From Desulfuromusa sp. (lineage in GTDB: Bacteria > Desulfobacterota > Desulfuromonadia > Desulfuromonadales > Geopsychrobacteraceae): DNA of 5,368 nt. Shown piece after piece: positions 1-5,368 of this stretch. The notes beneath the pieces are model-generated. The model saw nothing but the letters and a program-made list of their open reading frames with translations. It was not told where the DNA came from and ran no database searches. The stretch lies in the NCBI GenBank assembly GCA_021157505.1, contig JAGGWI010000278.1:1-5368 (forward strand), given 5' to 3'. Numbering within the stretch: position 1 is the stretch's first letter; each line of letters begins with the position of its first letter. The position numbers were made by a program, and so were the translations under genes.

Positions 1-867
1 AATCTGGAATTCACGCAGAGTTTCTACCGGCATTTCGGCTGGGTTAGCTCCCTTGAAGACTCGGCTGACCATTTCTCCAGTCTGACGACCCATTTTATAA
101 TAGTCAACAGCCAGGGCGGCAACAGCTCCCCGGGCGACGGAGTCGGTATCTGCAGCAAAAATCGGTAGTTTTGCCTGATAACCGACTTGAGTAATGGCCT
201 CAAATGCAGAAACCACAGTGTTGTCAGTTGGGATATAAATGGCGTCTGCTCGCCCGATCAGGCTTCTTGCCGCTTGGGAAACTCCGGCAGAATTGCTGAC
301 GGTAGCCTCTTCAACAGAAATCCCTTTTTTTGCCGCTTCTTGTTTGAGAATCCGAACTAAGGTGACTGAATTCACCTCTCCAGAGTTATAAATAACACCA
401 ATTGTTTTCACCTTCGGCAGAAATTCTAGGATGAGTTCTAACTGTCGATCAATCGGACTCATATCCGTTGTGCCGGTAATATTTCCACCCGGGTGTTCCA
501 ATGATTGCACCAGACCGGCACCAACCGGGTCGGTGACTGCAGCAAAAACAATCGGAATATTTTTAATTACCTGGGCACAAGCCTGAGCCGTAGGAGTTGC
601 AATACCAACGGCAACATCGGGCTGTTCACCCAGCATCTGCCTGGCAATCAGGTTGGCGGTTGCAATGTTCCCTTGAGCAATATGGTCATGATAGCGGACA
701 GTCAATCCCTGTGCCGACAGTTCGTCTTTAACACCCTGACGGAGAGCATCAAGTGCCGGATGTTCAACAATCTGGTTGAATGAGACGGTGTAGTCAGCAG
801 CCAGGCCTGGTAAAGCGGGCAACAACAGCATCGGCAGGCAGAGTAAATAATAAGCGAAGCGTTTCAT
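1..867 (-). CDS. ABC transporter periplasmic substrate-binding protein, TrpX-like (PF04392 type), 3' end cut off
   Basis: Reading the minus strand from ATG at 867-865 gives 289 codons without a stop up to the window edge, so the C-terminus is missing; relatives are usually about 320-330 residues. The ATG is preceded by an AGAGGA ribosome site. The N-terminus (MKRFAYYLLCLPMLLLPALP) is a signal peptide: basic residues, hydrophobic core, and a probable signal peptidase I site after GLA near residue 23. The mature part follows the two-lobed binding-protein pattern of the ABC_sub_bind family: an early VEHPALDALRQGVKDEL stretch, then IPIVFAAVTDPVGAGLV near residues 110-127, HPGGNITGTTD, LPKVKTIGVIYNSGEVNS, and IYIPTDNTVVSAFEAI in the second lobe. 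Gram-positive relatives bind tryptophan or tyrosine; the ligand here cannot be read from sequence. Permease and ATPase genes would be expected next, beyond the left edge. Family call is firm, substrate unknown. Confidence 0.9.
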   Translation of the reverse strand, partial: MKRFAYYLLCLPMLLLPALPGLAADYTVSFNQIVEHPALDALRQGVKDELSAQGLTVRYHDHIAQGNIATANLIARQMLGEQPDVAVGIATPTAQACAQVIKNIPIVFAAVTDPVGAGLVQSLEHPGGNITGTTDMSPIDRQLELILEFLPKVKTIGVIYNSGEVNSVTLVRILKQEAAKKGISVEEATVSNSAGVSQAARSLIGRADAIYIPTDNTVVSAFEAITQVGYQAKLPIFAADTDSVARGAVAALAVDYYKMGRQTGEMVSRVFKGANPAEMPVETLREFQI

Positions 868-932
868 ATCATCCTCTATGGGAAAAAATTGATTACTAAA
901 AAAGTGTAGATTACTTGAAACAGGAGCAACAA

Positions 933-949
933 TCCAGCCTTATGCTGGA
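933..949 (-). promoter_or_regulatory. Short hairpin in the leader or promoter of the binding-protein gene
   Basis: TCCAGC (933-938) and GCTGGA (944-949) form a perfect 6-bp stem with a 5-nt loop, about 65 bp upstream of the binding-protein ATG. It could be an operator or a leader hairpin. No run of T follows on either strand, so it is not a convincing terminator. A possible minus-strand -10 (TACACT, complement of 903-908) lies between hairpin and gene, but its -35 is poor, so no promoter is claimed. Confidence 0.3.
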
Positions 950-979
950 ATAGAGGTCAAAAAGTGGAGGAAATTTATC

Positions 980-1145
980 TAGGAGCCTGTCGGACATTAC
1001 AAGAATCTACTGCGAAACCGTCTGATCAGTTCATATTCCCGTATATTTTCGACAAATAGCGGTGCTATTCGCTCTCAAATCTACGAAAATCTGACCTCGA
1101 CCAGTCGATTTCTCGTTACGATCCGCAAAGTCAGACAGACTCCTA
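980..1145. mobile_element. E0: 166-bp TA-bounded palindromic element (MITE-like)
   Basis: Terminal inverted repeats at 979-995 and 1130-1146 match at 15 of 17 positions (left arm CTAGGAGCCTGTCGGAC; right arm, reverse-complemented, CTAGGAGTCTGTCTGAC). Each end contains TA within CTAG, as expected for an insertion that duplicated a TA target, the habit of IS630/Tc1-mariner-type elements; that assignment is inference. Inside, ATTTTCG (1044-1050 region) pairs with CGAAAAT (1084-1090), and the centre is AATAGC-GGT-GCTATT, its loop at 1061-1063, at the midpoint of the element. There is no coding capacity. It lies in the divergent intergenic region, ending 12 bp before a TTGACA and about 25 bp before the proposed -35 of the regulator gene, so it displaces upstream sequence from that promoter. 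It could alternatively be an extragenic palindrome of the REP type. Confidence 0.75.
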
Positions 1146-1169
1146 GTGGTTCTTTGTTGACATATTTTA

Positions 1170-1199
1170 TTGGTAAAATCTCACACAATAGTCTATAAT
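1170..1199 (+). promoter_or_regulatory. Probable sigma-70-type promoter of the GlxA-type regulator
   Basis: A perfect TATAAT -10 hexamer lies at 1194-1199 with TTGGTA (1170-1175, 4 of 6 to consensus) 18 bp upstream. Transcription would start near 1206, giving a leader of about 20 nt with an AAAGGGG ribosome site at 1215-1221 before the ATG at 1228. A perfect TTGACA at 1157-1162 is 31 bp from this -10, too far to pair with it. ATCA-CA-TGAT at 1198-1207 is a small inverted repeat over the likely start site. Confidence 0.5.
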
Positions 1200-1227
1200 C
1201 ACATGATAAATGCGAAAGGGGTAAAGT

Positions 1228-2196
1228 ATGCTAAATATTGCCGTGCTGGCTTATGACAACTGTTTACAATCGGGAATTGCCGGAATGCTGGATTTGTTTA
1301 CCTTGGCCAATTGGGAGCAGAAGCGGCTCTCTCCGGGGACAGGGTCACTTTTTTGTCATACAGAAGTGGTGACCCTTGAGGGGGTGGCGGTCGCGAGTTT
1401 CAATCGTCAGCTGGTGGCAGCTAATCGCAGTGTGGCCGATTGCCAGGATATTGATCTACTGATTGTTCCGGGAGCGATGGGCCGACCTGATCATATATTG
1501 AAACAGACTGAGCTGGTAACATGGATTGGCGCGCAGCACCAGCGTGGAACCGTTGTCGCCAGTGCCTGTTCCGGAGCTTTTTTGCTTGCCGAAGCTGGTA
1601 TTTTGCAAGGGCGACAAGCGACAACTCATTGGCAACTGGGAGAGCGTTTCAGACAGCGTTATCCGAAGGTTGACCTGCAAATTGATCGACTTATTATTGA
1701 TGGGATCGATTACCTCTGTGCCGGTGGCACCGGTGCACATATGGATCTGGCTCTCCATCTTATTGAGAAATATGGTTCAAAATCTTTAGCTAAGACCTGT
1801 GCGCGGATGATGCTGATTGATGGCAATCGACGTGAGCAGGCCCCGTTTGTTAAATTCAAGGGGAGTAGAGACCATATTGACACCCCAATCCACAAAGTTC
1901 AACAATGGCTGGATCATTACTATCGAGAAAAAATTTCAGTACGGGTCATGGCGAAACGATCCGGTTTGAATGAACGCACCTTTCTCCGGCGCTTTAGAAA
2001 GGCGACTGGTGAAGCCCCCCTGGAATATTTACAAAAAATGCGAATTGAGAAAGCAAAACAGCTTCTGACGGGATCGGACCAGACTTTGGAGACAATTACC
2101 GCTGCTGTCGGGTATGTCGATCTCAGCTCCTTCCGACGTTTATTCCGGCAGATTGTTGGAATTTCACCAACAGCTTATCGACAAAGGTTTGTTTAA
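1228..2196 (+). CDS. GlxA-type AraC-family transcriptional regulator (DJ-1/PfpI domain plus AraC HTH)
   Basis: This 322-residue cytoplasmic DNA-binding protein has the usual length and order for the GlxA group. Residues 1-190 are a class-I glutamine-amidotransferase-like (DJ-1/PfpI) domain: LNIAVLAYDNC at the start, DIDLLIVPGAMG near 74-85, the nucleophile-elbow stretch ASACSGAFLLAEAG with Cys114, then GRQATTHW (128-135) and YLCAGGTGAHMDLALHLIE (162-180). Residues 220-322 are the AraC domain with two helix-turn-helix units: VRVMAKRSGLNERTFLRRF (about 238-256) and LETITAAVGYVDLSSFRRLF (about 287-306), ending in the family hallmark GISPTAYRQRF. In this group the first domain is usually thought to sense a small molecule rather than to be an enzyme; the effector is unknown here. 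The ATG is set by AAAGGGG 6 bp upstream. Its convergent neighbour, a DMT transporter whose stop is 37 bp away, is a plausible target. No terminator hairpin is evident in that gap. Confidence 0.93.
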   Translation: MLNIAVLAYDNCLQSGIAGMLDLFTLANWEQKRLSPGTGSLFCHTEVVTLEGVAVASFNRQLVAANRSVADCQDIDLLIVPGAMGRPDHILKQTELVTWIGAQHQRGTVVASACSGAFLLAEAGILQGRQATTHWQLGERFRQRYPKVDLQIDRLIIDGIDYLCAGGTGAHMDLALHLIEKYGSKSLAKTCARMMLIDGNRREQAPFVKFKGSRDHIDTPIHKVQQWLDHYYREKISVRVMAKRSGLNERTFLRRFRKATGEAPLEYLQKMRIEKAKQLLTGSDQTLETITAAVGYVDLSSFRRLFRQIVGISPTAYRQRFV

Positions 2197-2233
2197 CTGT
2201 TCCATGCTTGATTCTTTGCAGCAGTATCGATAG

Positions 2234-3112
2234 TTAACTCTCGGTGGTGGGCTGTATCTGCCGCAGCGACAAAAGGGTGTGAATCAACAGGGCTCCAAGA
2301 ATCAGTAATCCTGCTACCAGAGTTCTGGAATGGGGCACCTCTCCCAGAACCAGCCAGACCCAGATTGGTCCTAAAATAGTTTCGATGAGAAGAATCAGGC
2401 TGACTTCCGGAGCTTGTAAATAGCGCGGGCCGAGGGTGATCATGGCAAATGAAATCGGTAGAACCACAGTTCCCAGAAGGAGTAAAAGCCCAGCGTCAAC
2501 GGGAGCTACCAGCAGCGGTTGAGCTCCGAGAAAGTAGACAATCGGCACGACACACAGATTACCGAGGACGTTGGCCGGAATCATATTGACATCTTTTCCG
2601 CTGCGGATAATCACCAGGTTTGAGCCCCACATGGCTGTTGCCCCCAGCGCCATCAAGTCACCAAGTAACAGTCCCTGTTGTAAACTTCCAGAAAAAATCA
2701 GCAGAATTCCTCCGAAACAACTTAAAATAGCCAGCCAGGTTCGTAACGGGATTCTTTCGCGGAGAAATAACCAACTGAGAAGGCTGCTGATAACGGGTGT
2801 CGCGGCGAGAATAATTAAGGTGTTGGCAGCAGCGGTATGTTTCAGGGAACCGACAAACAGCAATGACCCGATGATGACCGTCAGGGTAGAAAGGAGGCCC
2901 GTCCGTCCGATGGCACGAAAACTATAGAGGAAGTTCTGCCGATAGCGGACCGCCAGAAACAGTGACATCATTATCCCGGTGAGGAGACAACGCCAGAACA
3001 GCAGGGTCCAGAGGTCAGATTGAATCAGGCGCACCAATAGCGCATCGGGGCTGAGAATCAGCACCGCAATAAAAGTTAACAGCAGCCCTTTGCGATGATC
3101 GGATAGTTCCAT
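2234..3112 (-). CDS. EamA/DMT-superfamily membrane transporter
   Basis: An inner-membrane protein with about ten hydrophobic segments and two tandem EamA repeats, as in drug/metabolite exporters. The first repeat ends in AANTLIILAATPVISSLLSW, then LFLRERIPLRTWLAILSCFGG; the second ends in APEVSLILLIETILGPIWVW, then LVLGEVPHSRTLVAGLLILGALL. Both carry the typical pattern of a small-residue helix, then a charged (R)E-x-P turn, then the closing helix. The ATG at 3112 gives 292 residues, starting MELSDHRKGLLLTFIAVLIL, so the first helix begins about nine residues in, as is normal. An in-frame TTG at 3148 would add twelve residues (LFYYPCGINPD after the start); neither start has a strong ribosome site, so ATG is preferred on start-codon type and family shape. 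The substrate cannot be told; DMT members export amino acids, metabolites or drugs. The gene converges on the GlxA-type regulator and diverges from the small gene at 3229. Confidence 0.9.
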   Translation of the reverse strand: MELSDHRKGLLLTFIAVLILSPDALLVRLIQSDLWTLLFWRCLLTGIMMSLFLAVRYRQNFLYSFRAIGRTGLLSTLTVIIGSLLFVGSLKHTAAANTLIILAATPVISSLLSWLFLRERIPLRTWLAILSCFGGILLIFSGSLQQGLLLGDLMALGATAMWGSNLVIIRSGKDVNMIPANVLGNLCVVPIVYFLGAQPLLVAPVDAGLLLLLGTVVLPISFAMITLGPRYLQAPEVSLILLIETILGPIWVWLVLGEVPHSRTLVAGLLILGALLIHTLLSLRQIQPTTES

Positions 3113-3212
3113 GTCGGGATTGATTCCACAGGGGTAATAAAAAAGCAAGTATTTCAGTCCCGGTTTTGAAAAAAGGATACAGATGGCAGCGAAAAAATTG
3201 TACTATGATCCC

Positions 3213-3220
3213 AAAGGAGT
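3213..3220 (+). promoter_or_regulatory. Ribosome-binding site that fixes the start of the 89-residue gene
   Basis: AAAGGAGT is close to a perfect anti-16S match and sits 8 bp before the ATG at 3229. It decides against the in-frame TTG at 3166 and ATG at 3205, which would place this motif inside the coding region. Confidence 0.75.
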
Positions 3221-3228
3221 GGTTTGTT

Positions 3229-3498
3229 ATGGCAATTTCTGGAAATCCAAAGAAGCTCGCACAGGATATCGCTGGTGGATTCTATAGTCTGTCACCGCCG
3301 CTGTTGAAAAAATATACTCCGGCAGATTTGAAGATTATTCTCTCTAATCTGACCATAGTGCAGAGAGAGGTGAGACAAATTCAGGTGCCTCTGGACGATG
3401 TTTTGTTGGTGAAAGCAAAAAACACGAAGATATCGCGATTGAACCAGGCGTTGATGGTTTTGCGCAGTTACTGTAAGAAGATGCGTATTCCAATCTGA
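3229..3498 (+). CDS. Conserved-looking small basic protein of unknown function (89 residues)
   Basis: I do not recognise a named family. From the ATG at 3229 the product is 89 residues, rich in Lys and Arg, with no signal peptide, no membrane segment and a single Cys near the C-terminus. It begins MAISGNPKKLAQDIAGGFYS, then LSPPLLKKYTPADLKIILSN, followed by an amphipathic, probably helical stretch (LTIVQREVRQIQVPLDDVLLVKA), and ends with a basic segment, RLNQALMVLRSYCKKMRIPI. This suggests a small soluble helical protein; nucleic-acid or partner binding is possible but unproven. Strong ribosome site and codon use like its neighbours support a real gene. A TTG at 3166 would extend it by 21 residues but lacks support. 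It is divergent from the DMT transporter, and its stop codon lies only 2 bp before palindromic element E1, which may act as its transcript end. Confidence 0.72.
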   Translation: MAISGNPKKLAQDIAGGFYSLSPPLLKKYTPADLKIILSNLTIVQREVRQIQVPLDDVLLVKAKNTKISRLNQALMVLRSYCKKMRIPI

Positions 3499-3500
3499 TA

Positions 3501-3665
3501 TAGTGCCATGTCACAGATGAAATACTGTCCCTTGCTTGCCCTTTTCCGTGTCAACTGCGTTATGACTTCCGCTGTATAGCTTTGGCTATGCAGTGAAAGC
3601 CACGCCTTGTTGATACGTAAAATGCCAGCGCAACCTTATAGCATTTCATCCATAACATAGCACTA
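3501..3665. mobile_element. E1: 165-bp TA-bounded palindromic element (MITE-like)
   Basis: The first 23 bases (3501-3523, beginning TAGTGCCATGTCA) and the last 23 (3643-3665, ending ATAGCACTA) are inverted repeats matching at 19 of 23 positions, with GATGAAAT/ATTTCATC exact at the inner end. The palindrome continues inward: CGTGTCAAC (from about 3547) pairs with GTTGATACG (to about 3617), and the centre is a stem CTGTATAGC / GCTATGCAG (one mismatch) around a TTTG loop at 3581-3584, at the element's midpoint. No coding capacity. It starts 2 bp after the stop of the small gene and shares its terminal TA (3664-3665) with E2. As RNA the whole element could fold into one long hairpin. Mobility is inferred from structure, not shown. 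Confidence 0.75.
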
Positions 3666-3826
3666 GTGCCCCGTTTGGTTAATCGTGACGTATAATTCTG
3701 AGTTATTTTGTTTGTTGCCAAGGCATGCCGATGCAGCCCTAGCTTGCGCTAAAGCAAAGAGGCATAACGCAGGTAGCAGACAAAAGAGCCAGAATTAAAG
3801 GATAGGATTAACCAAACGGGACACTA
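3664..3826. mobile_element. E2: 163-bp TA-bounded palindromic element (MITE-like)
   Basis: Ends 3663-3684 and 3806-3827 are inverted repeats matching at 21 of 22 positions, around GTTTGGTTAATC / GATTAACCAAAC. Pairing continues inward with TAATTCTG against CAGAATTA and TTTTGTTTGTTGCC against GGTAGCAGACAAAA. The centre is TAGC-TTGC-GCTA with its loop at 3744-3747, at the midpoint. TA within CTAG bounds both ends. No coding capacity. With E1 it fills the 352-bp gap between the small gene and the stress-protein gene; only 24 bp separate its right end from the latter's ATG, so the promoter of that gene must lie in or before E2. A perfect TATAAT occurs in the left arm at 3691-3696 but has no good -35. 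Confidence 0.8.
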
Positions 3827-3850
3827 GCCCTTTTCAATAGGAGGATTCTG

Positions 3851-4276
3851 ATGGAAACCAAAATTTTGATTCCGGTGAATGATTCCCCCACCACGCAAAA
3901 AACCATTGGAGATATTATTGCCTATAAAGAGCGGTTTCCTCAGCGACTGGTTTTGCTGCATGTTATTAATGACCAGTTAGCTTATCGGATGATCCCTGAT
4001 TTTCAGATTGAGATGGTCAGGGAAAGTGCTGAAAAAGCCGCCCGACAGCGGTTGGAAACGATGGCGGAACAGCTTCGTAAGGTTGGATTTGAGATCGAGC
4101 TCCGTCTTGAGTTCGGGGCACCACGCCGGGTGATTCCACAGATTGCCAATGAGGAAGAGTTTCAGTTATTAGTGATTGGTCGCAAGGCAAAAAGTGGCGA
4201 AATCCGTGATGTCTTATTTGGATCAGTGGCAAACTATGTATTACATAATGTCAAATGTCCGGTCCTGCTTTTTTAA
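3851..4276 (+). CDS. Universal stress protein, UspA family
   Basis: A single-domain, 141-residue cytoplasmic protein of the usual Usp length and alpha/beta order. It opens with the first strand KILIPVNDSP (residues 4-13), where the Asp expected at the nucleotide site is Asn10-Asp11. Then come RLVLLHVIN (32-40), a long charged helix (about 52-78), the strand EIELRLEFGAP (81-91), and the C-terminal unit FQLLVIGRKAKSGEIRDVLF to GSVANYVLHNVKCPVLLF. The nucleotide motif, usually G-2X-G-9X-G-S/T, is altered: Gly110 and Gly124-Ser125 are present, but the middle Gly is Ala113 and the spacing is one residue longer, so ATP binding is uncertain. AGGAGG at 3839-3844, 6 bp before the ATG, is a strong ribosome site. 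Members help cells survive starvation, redox or other stress, often by unknown means. The phosphoesterase gene follows 68 bp downstream on the same strand with no clear terminator between. Confidence 0.93.
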   Translation: METKILIPVNDSPTTQKTIGDIIAYKERFPQRLVLLHVINDQLAYRMIPDFQIEMVRESAEKAARQRLETMAEQLRKVGFEIELRLEFGAPRRVIPQIANEEEFQLLVIGRKAKSGEIRDVLFGSVANYVLHNVKCPVLLF

Positions 4277-4344
4277 AAATCTTTGTTTGTACGCAAAATA
4301 TTCTCGCCAGAGGAGTTGCCTGAACTAAAAAACTGGATCTTCGC

Positions 4345-5368
4345 ATGAAAATATTTCTGCTGGTATTTCTAGCTATCTATGGCGGCATGCATCTCTTGGT
4401 TTTTTGGGGTTTTTACCCACTGCTTAAGGGGCATCCAGCACTTCCAACCTTAACCTGGATCTGGATGGTCGGGATGATTGCCACCCCGCTGCTGGTCAGG
4501 TTCAGCGAACGGGCCGGTCTGGAAGTATTTGCCCGTGGCCTTGCCTGGATTGGTTACAGTTGGATGGGGGTGATTTTCCTCGCCTTCAGCCTGTTTGTTC
4601 TGATTGGATTCTGGGAACTTCTCTTTCGACTTGCCCGTTGGCTGTTGCCGCAGCTACCGAATCTTTCTATACACGGAGCGGTCACGGCGGCTGTGGTGCT
4701 GTTTGTTGTCATTGCTGCCAGCTTTTACGGGCTCTACGAAGCAAGTAACCTGCAGATTGAGCGAGTCAAGATTGCCAGTTCAAAACTTCCGCCCGGGACG
4801 CCACCGATCCGTATTGCCCAGGTTTCGGACCTGCATCTTGGGCTGATCCACCGGGACGAAGCTCTGGCACCAATTATCAACCTGCTTCAGGAGTTGCAAC
4901 CTGATCTTCTTGTCGCCACCGGGGATATCGTTGATGCCCAAATCAATCACCTGGATGAGTTAGTGTACCTTTGGCAGCGGCTTAATCCTCCTCTTGGTAT
5001 GTATGCCGTTACCGGTAATCATGAATACTACGCCGGTCTTGATCAGTCGCTCGATTTTTTACGCCGTAGCGGTTTTCAAATCCTGCGCAATCGCAGTACC
5101 AATGTCGGGGAGTGGCTGAAGGTGGTCGGGGTTGATGATCCGGCACGAGGCGGTATCTCTGATGAGGATGGCGCTCTTGGGGAGTCCTCGGAACGGTTCA
5201 CTTTGTTACTTAAACATCGGCCGGAATTCATAGAGACTTCAACCGGGCGATTCGACCTGCAGCTCTCGGGGCATGGTCACGGTGGCCAGATTTTCCCCTT
5301 CAATCTGCTGACCGCGATTAAGTATCCAATGCTGGATGGGCTCTACAGGTTAACAGACAATCAATATC
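4345..5368 (+). CDS. Membrane-anchored metallophosphoesterase, 3' end cut off
   Basis: Open from ATG 4345 to the window edge (341 codons plus one base); relatives of about 370-380 residues suggest some 30 are missing. An N-terminal membrane domain has about four hydrophobic segments: residues 1-26 (MKIFLLVFLAIYGG...), 36-52, 68-95 and 112-135. The catalytic calcineurin-like domain follows from about 155, with every core metal motif: D162-x-H164 in VSDLHLG, G193-D194-x-x-D197 in TGDIVD, G224-NHE in VTGNHEYY, His291 in LLKHRPEF, and GHGH (309-312) in SGHGHGGQIFPF. This predicts a binuclear-metal phosphoesterase at the membrane; YkuE/YaeI-type relatives hydrolyse UDP-diacylglucosamine in some bacteria or act on other phosphoesters, so the substrate is open. 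The ribosome site is weak (GGAT at 4335-4338); a better AGAGGAG at 4309-4315 is too far away to serve this ATG, and an in-frame TGA at 4321 excludes a much earlier start. Probably downstream in a transcript with the stress-protein gene. Confidence 0.9.
   Translation, partial: MKIFLLVFLAIYGGMHLLVFWGFYPLLKGHPALPTLTWIWMVGMIATPLLVRFSERAGLEVFARGLAWIGYSWMGVIFLAFSLFVLIGFWELLFRLARWLLPQLPNLSIHGAVTAAVVLFVVIAASFYGLYEASNLQIERVKIASSKLPPGTPPIRIAQVSDLHLGLIHRDEALAPIINLLQELQPDLLVATGDIVDAQINHLDELVYLWQRLNPPLGMYAVTGNHEYYAGLDQSLDFLRRSGFQILRNRSTNVGEWLKVVGVDDPARGGISDEDGALGESSERFTLLLKHRPEFIETSTGRFDLQLSGHGHGGQIFPFNLLTAIKYPMLDGLYRLTDNQY

Noticed and set aside
505..783. 92-codon plus-strand ORF
   Set aside because: Antisense to the binding-protein gene, whose frame has a signal peptide and a family-like protein; the plus-strand product has no recognisable features.
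1157..1199. TTGACA and TATAAT as one promoter
   Set aside because: Both hexamers are perfect but 31 bp apart, far beyond the usual 16-18 bp; the weaker TTGGTA at 1170 has workable spacing.
2197..2233. Bidirectional terminator between the convergent genes
   Set aside because: No GC-rich stem with a T run is visible in the 37-bp gap.
2571..2927. 118-codon plus-strand ORF
   Set aside because: Lies wholly opposite the DMT transporter; its sequence is the low-information complement of transmembrane codons.
3501..3826. CRISPR array or riboswitch in the 3499-3850 gap
   Set aside because: No direct repeats with spacers; the structure is two full-length palindromes with terminal inverted repeats and TA boundaries, which explains the region better.
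4277..4344. Terminator or promoter between usp and the phosphoesterase gene
   Set aside because: A/T-rich runs are present (TTTTTTAAAAA at 4269-4279) but no convincing stem or paired -35/-10 was found.
4560..4846. Two plus-strand ORFs of 62 and 80 codons
   Set aside because: Shifted frames inside the membrane domain of the phosphoesterase gene, whose own frame is open and carries every catalytic motif.

Overview
The window reads as chromosomal DNA from a Gram-negative bacterium. Protein style (a TrpX-like binding protein, a GlxA-type regulator, a UspA-fold protein, a membrane-anchored metallophosphoesterase) and the short palindromic repeats suggest Desulfuromonadales or a related group of the former Deltaproteobacteria. 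That placement is from memory of sequence style only and is tentative. No rRNA, tRNA, CRISPR array or transposase gene was seen.

Layout: (1) 1-867, minus strand: a periplasmic substrate-binding protein of an ABC importer, its C-terminus cut by the window edge. (2) 868-1227: a divergent intergenic region holding a small hairpin, a 166-bp TA-bounded palindromic element (called E0 here) and the promoter of the next gene. (3) 1228-2196, plus: a GlxA-type AraC-family regulator. (4) 2234-3112, minus, convergent with it: an EamA/DMT-type membrane transporter. (5) 3229-3498, plus: an unrecognised 89-residue basic protein. (6) 3499-3850: no gene; almost filled by two further palindromic elements, E1 (3501-3665) and E2 (3664-3826), joined at a shared TA. 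(7) 3851-4276, plus: a universal stress protein. (8) 4345-5368, plus: a polytopic membrane protein with a C-terminal metallophosphoesterase domain, cut by the window edge.

The genes do not form one obvious pathway. The regulator and the transporter are tail-to-tail neighbours and could be functionally linked, but nothing in the sequence proves it. The stress protein and the phosphoesterase are 68 bp apart on one strand with no clear terminator between them and may be co-transcribed.

The most notable signal is non-coding. E0, E1 and E2 are 163-166 bp long, start and end in TAG...CTA, are imperfect palindromes, and have the same central stem TAGC-(3 or 4 nt)-GCTA within about half a base of their midpoints, although their terminal inverted repeats differ (E0 strongly so). 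They look like non-autonomous foldback elements of the MITE type. E1 and E2 also share core blocks at matched distances from their centres, in opposite orientation.
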